From Aeromicrobium sp. Root472D3 (GTDB taxonomy: Bacteria; Actinomycetota; Actinomycetes; Propionibacteriales; Nocardioidaceae): a stretch of 64,000 bases of DNA. The DNA is taken from positions 2,844,354 to 2,908,353 of the forward strand of contig NZ_LMET01000001.1 in the NCBI RefSeq assembly GCF_001426485.1, given 5' to 3'. Within the stretch, counting starts at the first letter, position 1. Each line of letters opens with the position of its first letter. Positions 9,027 to 16,885 of this stretch are shown piece after piece. The position numbers were made by a program, and so were the translations under genes. The notes beneath the pieces are model-generated. The model had not been told where the DNA came from. It saw only the letters and a list, made by a program, of their open reading frames with translations, and did not search any database.

Positions 9027-9431
9027 CTAGCGGTCGAGCCGAGCGGCGCGGGCGTAGTTGGCGGCCAACCGCTGCACCGGACCGGTCTCGCTCATCGCAG
9101 CCTCGTAGGCCGGCGCAGGGACCGCGTCGGCCCACGCGTTCATGGCCTCGAGCACGTCACGCAGCTGCAGGCCCACCGGGGTCAGCTCGTACACGACCCG
9201 CGGAGGAATCTCGGCGTACGCGGTGCGCGTGACCAGCCCATGCGCCTCGAAACGCTTGAGGCGATGCGTCAGGGTGTGAGCACTGATGCCGGGCAGCGCC
9301 TCGACCAGCTCGTTGAAGCGGTGGGGGCCGTGCAAGAGCTCCCGGACGATCAACGTCGCCCAGGGCCCGTCGAGGAGCATCAGGAACCGAGCGACGCCGC
9401 ACTCGGGCACACAGACCTGTTCATTTCCCAT
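9027..9431 (-). CDS. HxlR-family winged-helix transcriptional regulator
   Basis: A 134-residue MarR/HxlR-like repressor. It has the family layout: a Cys near the N-terminus (VCVPECGVARF), LLDGPWATLIVRELLHGPHRFNELVEALPGIS as the first helices, the recognition helix AHTLTHRLKRFEAHGLV, and a wing with RVVYELTPVG. The two Cys residues (VCVPEC) could be a redox or electrophile sensor, as in HypR/YodB-type HxlR proteins, but that is inference. The ATG at 9431 has GGAGG at a normal distance, whereas an upstream GTG at 9440 has none. It diverges from the NmrA gene across a 64-bp region with a 12-bp inverted repeat. Confidence 0.93.
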   Translation of the reverse strand: MGNEQVCVPECGVARFLMLLDGPWATLIVRELLHGPHRFNELVEALPGISAHTLTHRLKRFEAHGLVTRTAYAEIPPRVVYELTPVGLQLRDVLEAMNAWADAVPAPAYEAAMSETGPVQRLAANYARAARLDR

Positions 9432-9445
9432 GACCTCCACGATAG

Positions 9446-9492
9446 GCCATTAGTGCAGTTGACGTAACCGATGCATCATATGCACTAATGGC
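9446..9492. promoter_or_regulatory. 12-bp inverted repeat, probable HxlR operator
   Basis: GCCATTAGTGCA at 9446-9457 is an exact inverted match of TGCACTAATGGC at 9481-9492, with 23 bp between. The right arm ends 3 nt before the NmrA-family ATG. The left arm begins 15 nt before the HxlR ATG. The symmetrical placement in a divergent regulator/target region suggests autoregulation plus control of the oxidoreductase. Confidence 0.65.
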
Positions 9493-9495
9493 TGC

Positions 9496-10326
9496 ATGAC
9501 CTACCTCGTCCACGGCGCCACCGGCGCCCAAGGCTCCCCCGTCCTGTCCTTCCTGCGCGCCGCCGGCCATTCCGCCACGGCCGCGGTCCGCGACACCTCG
9601 TCGACCGACGGCCCCGCCGTCAGTGTCGACGTCGCGTCCGTCGACTCGCTGACCTCCGCCTACCGCGGCGCGACCGGCGTCTTCGTCCACCTGCCCGTCG
9701 GCAGCGCCGAGCAGCAGCTCGCGGCCGGGCAGAACATCGGCACCGCCGTGGTGAGTGCGGAGGTCCCGCGAGTGGTGGTCTCGACCAGCGGCTACCCGCT
9801 GGAACCGGGGTCAGGCCTGGCGGCCCTCGTGGACGCGCTGACCGCGGACGACGTCTCCTTCGCGGTGGTCCAGCCGCGCCTCTTCCTCGAGAACCTGCTG
9901 CTGCCGCCCGTGACCGAGGCGGTGCAGGCCGAGGGCGTCCTGCGCTACCCGGTGCGAGCCGACTACCCGCTGTCGTGGGCGTCGCACCTGGACGTCGCGG
10001 ACGCCGTCGTGGCGCTGCTCCTCGACCGGACGATCACGGGTCGCATCGGCGTCGGCGCGCTCCCGCCGCTGGTGGGAGCCGACCTGGCCGCGGGATTCGC
10101 CGAGCACCACGGCACCGACATCGCCTTCGAGCCCCAGGACCCCGAGGACTTCGGACGCGACATCATCCCGATGTTCGGCGAGGCCGGCGCACGTCCGGTG
10201 ATCGACTCCTACGCATGGCGCCAGACCCAGCCGTCGGACGTCATCGACGCCGCCACCTCGGCCCAGCGGCTGCTCGGGCTCTCCCCGCGCGGCGTCGCGG
10301 CGTGGCTCGACGAGATCGGCGCCTGA
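9496..10326 (+). CDS. NmrA-family NAD(P)-binding protein
   Basis: A 276-residue atypical short-chain dehydrogenase. The N-terminal Rossmann motif YLVHGATGAQGSPVLSFL is the extended-SDR/NmrA type GxxGxxG. VFVHLPVG follows, then RVVVSTSGYP. QPRLFLENLLLP is the substrate-side loop seen in NmrA/QorB-like proteins, and the SDR Tyr-x-x-x-Lys is not evident. Such HxlR-NmrA pairs often handle quinones or reactive electrophiles (compare QorR/QorB). The context fits that, but the substrate is not shown. A GC hairpin follows the gene. Confidence 0.88.
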   Translation: MTYLVHGATGAQGSPVLSFLRAAGHSATAAVRDTSSTDGPAVSVDVASVDSLTSAYRGATGVFVHLPVGSAEQQLAAGQNIGTAVVSAEVPRVVVSTSGYPLEPGSGLAALVDALTADDVSFAVVQPRLFLENLLLPPVTEAVQAEGVLRYPVRADYPLSWASHLDVADAVVALLLDRTITGRIGVGALPPLVGADLAAGFAEHHGTDIAFEPQDPEDFGRDIIPMFGEAGARPVIDSYAWRQTQPSDVIDAATSAQRLLGLSPRGVAAWLDEIGA

Positions 10327-10378
10327 CGCCACGACGGGTCGCGGGACCGCTGGTCGACCTTGAGGACCCGACCCGGTC

Positions 10379-10430
10379 GGCAGCGGCCCCCGTCGGGGGT
10401 TCCCCGGGAGCCTGCCGGCGGGGCCTGCCG
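10379..10430. repeat. Second copy of the glnA-type hairpin element
   Basis: This stretch repeats the core seen at 8949-8997: a CCCGTCGG arm, a TCCCCGGGAGCC turn and a GCCGGCGGGG arm, with a few substitutions between the copies. It follows the NmrA-family gene and precedes the thiolase promoter (TACGAT at 10460-10465). It probably acts as a terminator. The resemblance suggests a dispersed hairpin element, not two unrelated terminators. Confidence 0.5.
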
Positions 10431-10459
10431 TCGTGCTTGATCCAGGGGAGGCGCGGCCC

Positions 10460-10498
10460 TACGATGTTCACATTACGAACGTCTGTACGTAGAGCGAA
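10460..10498 (+). promoter_or_regulatory. Promoter region of the thiolase/CoA-transferase operon
   Basis: TACGAT (10460-10465) is a good -10 hexamer. Just downstream lies GTTC-ACATTAC-GAAC (10466-10480), a short dyad resembling half-sites of IclR-family PcaR/PobR regulators of aromatic catabolism. The dyad would cover the transcription start. It is short, so this is tentative. No IclR-type regulator is in the window. Confidence 0.35.
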
Positions 10499-10508
10499 CA
10501 GGATCACC

Positions 10509-11699
10509 GTGACTGACGCATTCCTCCTCTCAGCCGCCCGCACGCCGTTCGGCCGCTTCAACGGCGCCCTGGCCGGGGTCCGGCCCGACGACCTCGCGGC
10601 CGCCGCGCTGCGCGGCCTGACCGCTGCGCACACCGATCTCGACCCCGCGACGATCGACGAGGTCGTCTGGGGCAATGCCAACGGCGCGGGAGAGGACAAC
10701 CGCAACGTCGGACGCATGGCGGTCCTGCTCGCCGGCCTGCCGACGTCCGTGCCGGCCACGACGGTCAACCGCCTGTGCGGCTCGAGCCTCGACGCGGCCA
10801 TGATGGCGTCCCGCTCGATCGAGACGGGTGACGCCGACCTCGTCGTCGCCGGGGGCGTCGAGTCGATGACCCGGGCGCCGTGGGTGCTGCCCAAGCCGTC
10901 CCGGGGATTCCCGGCCGGCGACACGACAGCCGTGTCGACCACCTTGGGCTGGCGGCTCGTCAACGACCGCATGCCCGCCGAGTGGACCGTCTCGCTGGGC
11001 GAGTGCAACGAGCAGCTCCAGGAGAGGTTCTCGATCTCGCGCGACCGGCAGGACGCCTTCGCGGCCCGGTCTCACGAGCTCGCCGACGCGGCCTGGGAGA
11101 CCGGGTTCTACGACGACCTCGTCGTGCCGGTCGACGGCGTCGACCTCGTCCGCGACGAGGGCATCCGACCCGGCACCGACGTCGAGAAGCTCGCCGGCCT
11201 GAAGACCGTGTTCCGTCCCGACGGCACCATCACCGCCGGTAACGCCTCGCCGCTCAACGACGGGGCCGCCGCCCTGCTGCTCGGATCGGCCGGTGCCGCC
11301 GAGCGGCTCGGCACCCCTCCCCTGGCCCGCGTCGCCGGCCGCGGTGCATCCGCGCTCGACCCGCAGATGTTCGGCTTCGCGCCGGTCGAGGCCGCCGACA
11401 CCGCGCTGCGCCGTGCGGGCATCACGTGGTCCGACGTCGGCGCCGTCGAGCTCAACGAGGCGTTCGCGGTGCAGTCGCTCGCCTGCGTCGACGCGTGGGA
11501 CATCGACCCCGCCATCGTGAACGTCAAGGGCGGCGCGATCGCGATCGGGCACCCCCTCGGCGCCTCCGGCGCCCGCATCATCGGCACGCTGGCGCACGTC
11601 CTGCGGGAACGCGACGAGCGGTGGGGCGTCGCCGCCATCTGCATCGGCGTCGGACAGGGCCTGGCCGTCGTGCTCGAGAACGTCGAGGCATCGCGATGA
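10509..11699 (+). CDS. Thiolase, probably 3-oxoadipyl-CoA thiolase (PcaF-like)
   Basis: A 396-residue degradative thiolase that would split 3-oxoadipyl-CoA (or another 3-oxoacyl-CoA) into acetyl-CoA and succinyl-CoA. The acyl-accepting Cys sits in TTVNRLCGSSLDA. The two general-base loops are NEAFAVQSLACV and GGAIAIGHPLGASGARI, and a C-terminal Cys lies in AAICIGVGQGLAVVLE. The segment GEDNRNVGRMAVLLAGLP is typical of PcaF/PaaJ. The GTG at 10509 is preceded by AGGA, and homology starts here. The frame remains open far upstream but without protein-like sequence. It overlaps the CoA-transferase A gene (ATGA). Confidence 0.9.
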   Translation: MTDAFLLSAARTPFGRFNGALAGVRPDDLAAAALRGLTAAHTDLDPATIDEVVWGNANGAGEDNRNVGRMAVLLAGLPTSVPATTVNRLCGSSLDAAMMASRSIETGDADLVVAGGVESMTRAPWVLPKPSRGFPAGDTTAVSTTLGWRLVNDRMPAEWTVSLGECNEQLQERFSISRDRQDAFAARSHELADAAWETGFYDDLVVPVDGVDLVRDEGIRPGTDVEKLAGLKTVFRPDGTITAGNASPLNDGAAALLLGSAGAAERLGTPPLARVAGRGASALDPQMFGFAPVEAADTALRRAGITWSDVGAVELNEAFAVQSLACVDAWDIDPAIVNVKGGAIAIGHPLGASGARIIGTLAHVLRERDERWGVAAICIGVGQGLAVVLENVEASR

Positions 11700-12382
11700 G
11701 CACGGTCACGATCCACGACGACGCCGACGCCGCGGTCGCCTCGGTGGCCGACGGCGCGACCGTGCTGGTCGGCGGCTTCGGGATGGCTGGCATGCCGGTC
11801 ACCCTGATCGACGCGCTGATCCGGCAGGGCGCGACGGACCTGACCGTCGTCAGCAACAACGCCGGCAACGGTGACACCGGCCTCGCCGCGCTGCTGTCTG
11901 CCGGGAGGGTGCGCAGGATCGTCTGCTCCTTCCCGCGCCAGAAGGACTCATGGGTCTTCGACGGCCTCTACCGCGACGGCAGGATCGAGCTCGACGTCGT
12001 GCCGCAGGGCAACCTGGCCGAGCGCATGCGCGCCGCCGGGGCCGGCATCGGGGCGTTCTTCAGCCCCACGGGCGTCGGCACCCCGCTGGCCGAGGGCAAG
12101 GAGACCCGCACGATCGACGGACGCGACTACGTGCTCGAGATGCCGATCAGGGGCGACGTCGCGCTGATCGGCGCCCACCGGTCCGATCGTCTCGGCAACC
12201 TCGTCTACCGCCGGACGGCCCGCAACTTCGGCCCCGTCATGGCGACCGCCGCCGCGACGACGATCGTCGAGGTGCGCGAGGTCGTGCCCACCGGCGCCCT
12301 CGACCCCGAGTCGGTCGTCACGCCCGGCATCTACGTCGACCACGTGCTCGACCTGTCGGCACTCGAGGGGGACGTCGCATGA
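11696..12382 (+). CDS. 3-oxoacid CoA-transferase subunit A (PcaI-like)
   Basis: Alpha subunit (228 residues) of a two-subunit family I CoA-transferase. It has the glycine-rich CoA-binding segment TVLVGGFGMAGMP near the N-terminus, NNAGNGDTGLAALL, and GAFFSPTGVGTPLAEGKE. With the next gene it would move CoA from succinyl-CoA to 3-oxoadipate (or acetoacetate), making the substrate of the adjacent thiolase. ATGA overlaps on both sides show tight coupling. No ring-cleavage genes are nearby, so the pathway assignment rests on the thiolase type. Confidence 0.9.
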   Translation: MSTVTIHDDADAAVASVADGATVLVGGFGMAGMPVTLIDALIRQGATDLTVVSNNAGNGDTGLAALLSAGRVRRIVCSFPRQKDSWVFDGLYRDGRIELDVVPQGNLAERMRAAGAGIGAFFSPTGVGTPLAEGKETRTIDGRDYVLEMPIRGDVALIGAHRSDRLGNLVYRRTARNFGPVMATAAATTIVEVREVVPTGALDPESVVTPGIYVDHVLDLSALEGDVA

Positions 12383-13047
12383 GCGGCACGCTGGAGCACC
12401 TCGACCGCGGGCCGCTCTCGAAGGACGAGATCGCCGCGATGATCGCACGCGACATCCCCGACGGGTCGTACGTCAACCTCGGCATCGGCCAGCCGACCCT
12501 CGTCGCCGACCACCTCGATGCCGACAGCGGCGTCGTCCTGCACACCGAGAACGGGATGCTCGGTATGGGCCCCGCCGCCACGGGCGACGACGTCGATCCG
12601 GACCTCACGAACGCCGGCAAGATCCCGGTCACCGAGCTGGCGGGCGCCTCGTACTTCCACCAGGCCGACTCGTTCGCCATGATGCGCGGCGGGCACCTCG
12701 ACGTGTGCGTGCTCGGGGCGTTCCAGGTCTCGGGAGGCGGCGACCTGGCCAACTGGCACACCGGGGCACCCGACGCGATCCCGGCGGTCGGTGGCGCCAT
12801 GGACCTCGCGATCGGCGCCAAGGAGGTCTTCGTCGTGATGAGCCTGTTCGCGAAGGACGGCACCGCCAAGCTGGTCCGCGCGTGCACGTACCCGCTCACC
12901 GGCCTCGCCTGCGTGAGCCGCGTCTACACCGAGCACGCCACCTTCGTGGTGGGCCCCGACGGTGCGACCGTGGTCGAGACCTTCGGCATCGGCGTCGACG
13001 AGCTGCGGGGCCGTCTCGACGTCGACCTGCACCGCCTCACGACCTGA
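12379..13047 (+). CDS. 3-oxoacid CoA-transferase subunit B (PcaJ-like)
   Basis: Beta subunit (222 residues) of the CoA-transferase. It contains SYVNLGIGQPTLVADHL and the catalytic glutamate in TENGMLGMGP, which forms the glutamyl-CoA thioester. GGHLDVCVLGAFQVSGGGDLANW and CVSRVYTEHATF follow, all characteristic of SCOT/PcaJ. The start ATG overlaps the alpha-subunit stop. It is the last gene of the three-gene operon, followed by a 108-bp spacer with no clear hairpin. Confidence 0.91.
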   Translation: MSGTLEHLDRGPLSKDEIAAMIARDIPDGSYVNLGIGQPTLVADHLDADSGVVLHTENGMLGMGPAATGDDVDPDLTNAGKIPVTELAGASYFHQADSFAMMRGGHLDVCVLGAFQVSGGGDLANWHTGAPDAIPAVGGAMDLAIGAKEVFVVMSLFAKDGTAKLVRACTYPLTGLACVSRVYTEHATFVVGPDGATVVETFGIGVDELRGRLDVDLHRLTT

Positions 13048-13155
13048 GCACGCGCCCTGCAGCCCGTCGCCGACGACCAGGACGTCCGGTCGCCGGCGCA
13101 CGGGTTCGGCGCGACCACGAAGCCGTCGTGACGACGTCGCGCCGGTGCGTCCGGC

Positions 13156-14214
13156 TCAGACGCCGGTGGCACCGTGCGGAGCGACGACGGCACGACCGCT
13201 GAGCTCACCGGCCTCGAGCGCACGGTAGGCCTCGAGCGCGTCGTCCAGCGAGTACACGGTCACGTCGGGCGTGACCTGGCCGGCGCGGTAGAGGTCGACG
13301 ACCTCGTGCAGCTCCTCGATCGTGCCCCAGTAGGTGCTGGTCAGCTCGACCTCGTACGGGACGGCGTAGAAGTTCCACTCGAACGTCCCGTTGGCGATGC
13401 CCACGACCGTGACCCGTCCGCGCAGCGCCACGACGCCCATCGCGAGGGCGATGGTGGGCGTCGCGCCGACGAAGTCGAAGACCGCATCGACGCCCTTGCC
13501 GCCGGTGAGCTCGCGGATGGCGTCGGACTGCCCCTCACCGCCGGGGACGGTCACGGCCCCGTTGGCGGCGGCCCGCTCCATCGCGTCCTGCTTGGTGTCG
13601 GTCGCGATGACGGTCGCGCCCGTGAGAGCCGTCAGGATCTGGACGGCGATCTGACCGAGCCCGCCGAGCCCGATGACCAGGGCGAACGTGCCGCCACCTG
13701 CCAGGACGGGCAGCGACTTCTTGATCGCGTGGTACGGCGTCAGCCCGGCGTCGGAGAGCGGTGCGGCGGCGACGGGGTCGGCGTCGCCCAGGGGCACCAG
13801 GTTGCGAGCCGGCACCGAGACGTACTCCGCCATGCCGCCGTCGCGGCCGAGGCCTGCGGCGAGGTGGGGCATCGTCGCCGCGTTCTCGCAGTACGTGTCC
13901 TGGCCGCGCGAGCAGGCACGGCAGTGGCCGCACCCCATCGGGCCGTAGACGAGGAAGGCGTCGCCCACCGTGATGCCCTCGACACCCTCGCCGAGCGCCT
14001 CGGCCCAGCCGGAGTTCTCGTGCCCGAGGACGAACGACGGCTTGAGCTGCGCCGGGCCGAACGACTCGTCGAAGTCGCGGAACACCGCGACGTCGGAGTG
14101 GCACGCTCCCGCGCCGGCGACCTTCAGCAGCACCTCGCCGGGGCCGGGGGTCGGCTTCTCGACGTCCTTCAACGTCGGGGTGGTCTTGTACTGGTCGAAC
14201 ACGACTGCCTTCAC
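13156..14214 (-). CDS. Zinc-dependent alcohol dehydrogenase (MDR family)
   Basis: A 352-residue medium-chain dehydrogenase. Catalytic zinc ligands are in GACHSD and LGHENSGW. The structural zinc loop has four Cys (GCGHCRACSRGQDTYC). The nucleotide-binding fold is VIGLGGLGQIAVQ. It probably oxidises or reduces a small alcohol or aldehyde with NAD(P). The GTG at 14214 has AGGAGG 4 nt upstream (minus strand), a clear leadered start. The 5' leader holds a perfect hairpin, CGGCAG-N5-CTGCCG (14234-14250), and an AT-rich promoter patch at 14250-14275. Confidence 0.93.
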   Translation of the reverse strand: MKAVVFDQYKTTPTLKDVEKPTPGPGEVLLKVAGAGACHSDVAVFRDFDESFGPAQLKPSFVLGHENSGWAEALGEGVEGITVGDAFLVYGPMGCGHCRACSRGQDTYCENAATMPHLAAGLGRDGGMAEYVSVPARNLVPLGDADPVAAAPLSDAGLTPYHAIKKSLPVLAGGGTFALVIGLGGLGQIAVQILTALTGATVIATDTKQDAMERAAANGAVTVPGGEGQSDAIRELTGGKGVDAVFDFVGATPTIALAMGVVALRGRVTVVGIANGTFEWNFYAVPYEVELTSTYWGTIEELHEVVDLYRAGQVTPDVTVYSLDDALEAYRALEAGELSGRAVVAPHGATGV

Positions 14215-14233
14215 AGGTCCTCCTGGAGATGAT

Positions 14234-14275
14234 CGGCAGCACACCTGCCGATAATTGAAAATTGTACTACTATGT
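14234..14275. promoter_or_regulatory. Divergent promoter region of adh and the photolyase-like gene
   Basis: The 106-bp gap contains an unusually AT-rich patch (14250-14275) with TACTAT (14268-14273) readable as a plus-strand -10. Next to it is a 6-bp-stem hairpin (14234-14250) that would sit in the adh leader. No regulator gene is adjacent. Confidence 0.4.
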
Positions 14276-14320
14276 CCCACTCGACTCGCCGACCCGTCGC
14301 CCCGCTGGCAGGCTGCTGAG

Positions 14321-15547
14321 GTGCCCGCTCTCGCCCCGCTCCCCGCCGTCGACGACACCGAGGCCGTGCGGGCGTGGGTGGCGTCGGAGCTGGGTCACCT
14401 GAGCCTCGAGGGCGCCGACGGCGTGCGCCCCGGAGGCCACCGCGGTGGGCAGACCGCCGCCGACGCCGCCCTGGCCTCGCTCGACGTCACGGCGTACGCC
14501 CGCGCGCGCTCGACGGTGCTGCCCGAGGGCCGACGCGGGGCGACGCGTCTCTCGCCGTACATCTGCCACGGCCTGCTCGACCTGCCGACCGTGTGGGACG
14601 CCGTGGCCGACGCCCCGTCGTCCGACCGTCGCCGCTACCGCGACGAGCTGCTGTGGCAGGAGTACGCACGCCACCTCTACGCCCGGCTCGGCCCGGCCCT
14701 CGCCGAGCCGCTCCGCAACGAACCGCCCGCCGCAGCGGAGGGACCGTCGTGGGACGAGCGGATGGCCTGCACCACCTGGGTGCAGGACGAGCTCGAGACC
14801 GACGGGTGGCTGGTGAACCAGACCCGCATGTGGTGGTCGTCGCACTGGACCGTGCGGCACGGCCGCGACTGGCGCGAGGGCGAGGACTACTTCTTCCAGC
14901 ACCTGCTCGACGGCTCGCGGGCCGCGAACCGCCTCGGCTGGCAGTGGACCGTCGGCACCGGCTCGGGCAAGCCCTACGGCTTCAGCCGCTGGCAGGTCGA
15001 GAAGCGCGCGCCCCAGCTGTGCCGCTCGTGCGCCCTGCGCGACGACTGCCCGATCCAGGAGTGGCCCGAGACGTCGACCGGGCCGCGCGTGGAGGACAGC
15101 CCCGTCCGCACGGGGTGGTCGCGCGGCGCGTCCGGCCCCGGACCCGAGCACGTCGTCACGGACGGTGACCCGTCCGCCGTCTGGCTCACCGCCGAGTCGT
15201 TGGGCGACGCCGATCCCGCCCTCGCGGCGCACCCCGGCCTGCCGGTCGTCTTCGTGTTCGACGAGCCGGGTCTGCGCGCCCTGCCGCTGTCGGGCAAGCG
15301 CCTCGTGTTCGTCACCGAGTGCCTCGCCGACCTCGCGGCACGGCGGGACGTCGAGGTGCGCCTCGGCGACGTGCCGGCCGAGCTGGCGGGGACGCCCTTG
15401 GCCGTCACGTTCGCCCCGGTGCCGATCTTCGCCCGGCGCTCGGAGGCGCTGTCGCTCGCGGCCGTCCACCCGTGGCCCTGGCTCGAGCGTCCGGGCTCGC
15501 AGCGCCTGACGTCGTACAGCGCGTGGCGCAAGGGCGTCCCGCGCTGA
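14321..15547 (+). CDS. Photolyase/cryptochrome-like FAD-binding protein with swapped domain order
   Basis: About 408 residues. The N-terminal two thirds match the helical FAD-binding domain of DNA photolyases: GGQTAADAALASL, ATRLSPYICHGLL, YRDELLWQEYARHLY, LVNQTRMWWSSHW, DGSRAANRLGWQWTVGTGSGKPYGFSRW. A three-Cys motif, CRSCALRDDC, follows. The C-terminal 120 residues resemble the antenna-type alpha/beta domain normally found at the N-terminus of photolyases (VWLTAESLGDADPAL, LPVVFVFDE, LVFVTECLADLAARRDVEVRLGDVP). The order is thus reversed. I chose the GTG at 14321. A TTG at 14255 is possible, but the likely -10 (14268-14273) would start transcription after it. Light-dependent repair is plausible but unproven. 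Confidence 0.72.
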   Translation: MPALAPLPAVDDTEAVRAWVASELGHLSLEGADGVRPGGHRGGQTAADAALASLDVTAYARARSTVLPEGRRGATRLSPYICHGLLDLPTVWDAVADAPSSDRRRYRDELLWQEYARHLYARLGPALAEPLRNEPPAAAEGPSWDERMACTTWVQDELETDGWLVNQTRMWWSSHWTVRHGRDWREGEDYFFQHLLDGSRAANRLGWQWTVGTGSGKPYGFSRWQVEKRAPQLCRSCALRDDCPIQEWPETSTGPRVEDSPVRTGWSRGASGPGPEHVVTDGDPSAVWLTAESLGDADPALAAHPGLPVVFVFDEPGLRALPLSGKRLVFVTECLADLAARRDVEVRLGDVPAELAGTPLAVTFAPVPIFARRSEALSLAAVHPWPWLERPGSQRLTSYSAWRKGVPR

Positions 15548-15569
15548 CGCGCTGCGCGGACGTGGACCG

Positions 15570-16739
15570 TCAGGCAGCGGCGGGGGTCAGCCGCAGCAGT
15601 CGGCCCGACCCCTCGTCCTCGAGCAGCCAGATCGCGCCGTCGGCGGCCTGCTCGACCGCCCGGATGCGCTCGCCCATCTCGAACAGCTCGTCGTCGCCCG
15701 CGGTCGTGCCCTCGAGGTCGACGTGCACGAGCCCCTCGCCCGACAGCGCGCCGAGGAAGGCGTCGCCCGTCCAGTCGGGGAACAGGTCACCGGTGTAGAC
15801 CATGAGGCTGCCGGGCGAGATCGACGGCGTCCACGACGCGGTGGGAGCGACGAAGCCGTCGCCGGGAGCGTGGTCGGGGATCTCGCCGCCGCCGTAGTCG
15901 CTGCCGTTGGACGCCTCGGGCCAGCCGTAGTTGCCACCCGCCTCGACGAGATTGAGCTCGTCGCCGCCCTCGGGACCCATCTCGCTGGCCCACAGGGAGC
16001 CGTCGGCGGCGACCTCGAGGCCGAGGACGTTGCGGTGCCCGTAGCTCCAGATCTCCGGGGACGCTCCGGCGTCCTCGGCCAGCGGGTTGCCGGGAGCGGG
16101 CTCGCCGTCGAGCGTCAGCCTCACGATCGTGCCGAGGGTGTTGGAGGTGTCCTGCGCGGGATCCTTCTTCTGCCGGTCGCCGGACGAGACGAACAGGTGC
16201 TCGCCGTCGGGCGCGACCGCGATGCGGTGCGAGAAGTGACCCGTGCCCGACACCTTCGGCGCCTGGCGCCAGATGACCTCGAGACCGTCGAGCGAGGCGG
16301 CCGCGTCGGACGTCCGCAGCCGGGCACGACCCACGACCGCTCCCGAGGTGCCGTCGCCCGCACCGCTCTCGACCCAGCTCAGGTAGACCGTCCCGTCGTC
16401 CTCGAACGTCGGCCCGGCCACGACGTCGCCGAGACCACCCTGCCCGGCCACCGTGACGTCCGGGACGCCGGCGACCTCGACCCGCTCGCCGGTGTCGGCG
16501 TCGCGCAGGTGCAGGGTGCCGCTGCGCTCGGTGACGAGCAGGTCGCCGCTGCCGGGCAGGAACGTCATGGCCCACGGGTCGTCGAAGGCGTCGACCTCCT
16601 CGACGTCGAAGGGGCGCTCGCCCTCGCCGATGCTGGCCGGCACCGAGGCCGACGAGGCGTCGTCGCCGCCCGACCGTTCGGTGTCCGCCGAGCAGCCCGC
16701 CACGAGCACCGCTGCCAGTCCGAGTCCGATGAATCGCAT
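15570..16739 (-). CDS. PQQ-dependent sugar dehydrogenase-like lipoprotein (GSDH family)
   Basis: A 389-residue exported beta-propeller protein. The N-terminal signal peptide MRFIGLGLAAVLVAGC ends in a lipobox (LVAGC), so the mature protein is probably a lipid-anchored surface protein starting at Cys. Downstream are the six-bladed soluble glucose/sorbosone dehydrogenase signatures: DPWAMTFLPGSGDLLVTER, GQGGLGDVV, GHFSHRIAVAPDGEHLFVSSGDR, IWSYGHRNVLGLEV, MGPEGGDELNLVEAGGNYGWP. It probably oxidises a sugar with PQQ, though many family members lack a known substrate. AGTCTG at 16746-16751 (CAGACT on this strand) lies 6 nt before the ATG, suggesting a leaderless mRNA. Confidence 0.9.
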   Translation of the reverse strand: MRFIGLGLAAVLVAGCSADTERSGGDDASSASVPASIGEGERPFDVEEVDAFDDPWAMTFLPGSGDLLVTERSGTLHLRDADTGERVEVAGVPDVTVAGQGGLGDVVAGPTFEDDGTVYLSWVESGAGDGTSGAVVGRARLRTSDAAASLDGLEVIWRQAPKVSGTGHFSHRIAVAPDGEHLFVSSGDRQKKDPAQDTSNTLGTIVRLTLDGEPAPGNPLAEDAGASPEIWSYGHRNVLGLEVAADGSLWASEMGPEGGDELNLVEAGGNYGWPEASNGSDYGGGEIPDHAPGDGFVAPTASWTPSISPGSLMVYTGDLFPDWTGDAFLGALSGEGLVHVDLEGTTAGDDELFEMGERIRAVEQAADGAIWLLEDEGSGRLLRLTPAAA

Positions 16740-16768
16740 GCGTCGAGTCTGGCCGGGCGCCCCAAGCC

Positions 16769-16852
16769 CCGCGAGTGGTGCATTCCGGCCCGCGAGTGCT
16801 GCGGCGTGGTCAGACACGCCGTCCCAGAATGTCCAGTCCACACCACTCGCGG
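16769..16852. repeat. CGCGAGTG repeat cluster with 12-bp inverted ends
   Basis: CCGCGAGTGGTG at 16769-16780 is matched in inverse by CACCACTCGCGG at 16841-16852. A third unit, CCCGCGAGTGCTG (16789-16801), lies between them. It occupies the divergent gap between the sugar dehydrogenase and NUDIX genes. A related cluster built on CGACGAGTCAC/CCGCGAGTCA units lies at 59932-60016. Confidence 0.55.
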
Positions 16853-16885
16853 TTCCGGGGTGGGGCGGGTGGCTAGGCTCGGAGG

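Noticed and set aside
9975..11699. A single long plus-strand frame that would extend the thiolase by about 180 residues upstream
   Set aside because: The extra part is Arg-rich shadow translation of the NmrA-family gene and runs through a terminator-like hairpin. Thiolase homology and a ribosome site begin at the GTG at 10509.
14255..14320. TTG start extending the photolyase-like protein by 22 residues
   Set aside because: The likely -10 (14268-14273) lies downstream of it, so the transcript would not include the TTG. It is kept only as an alternative.
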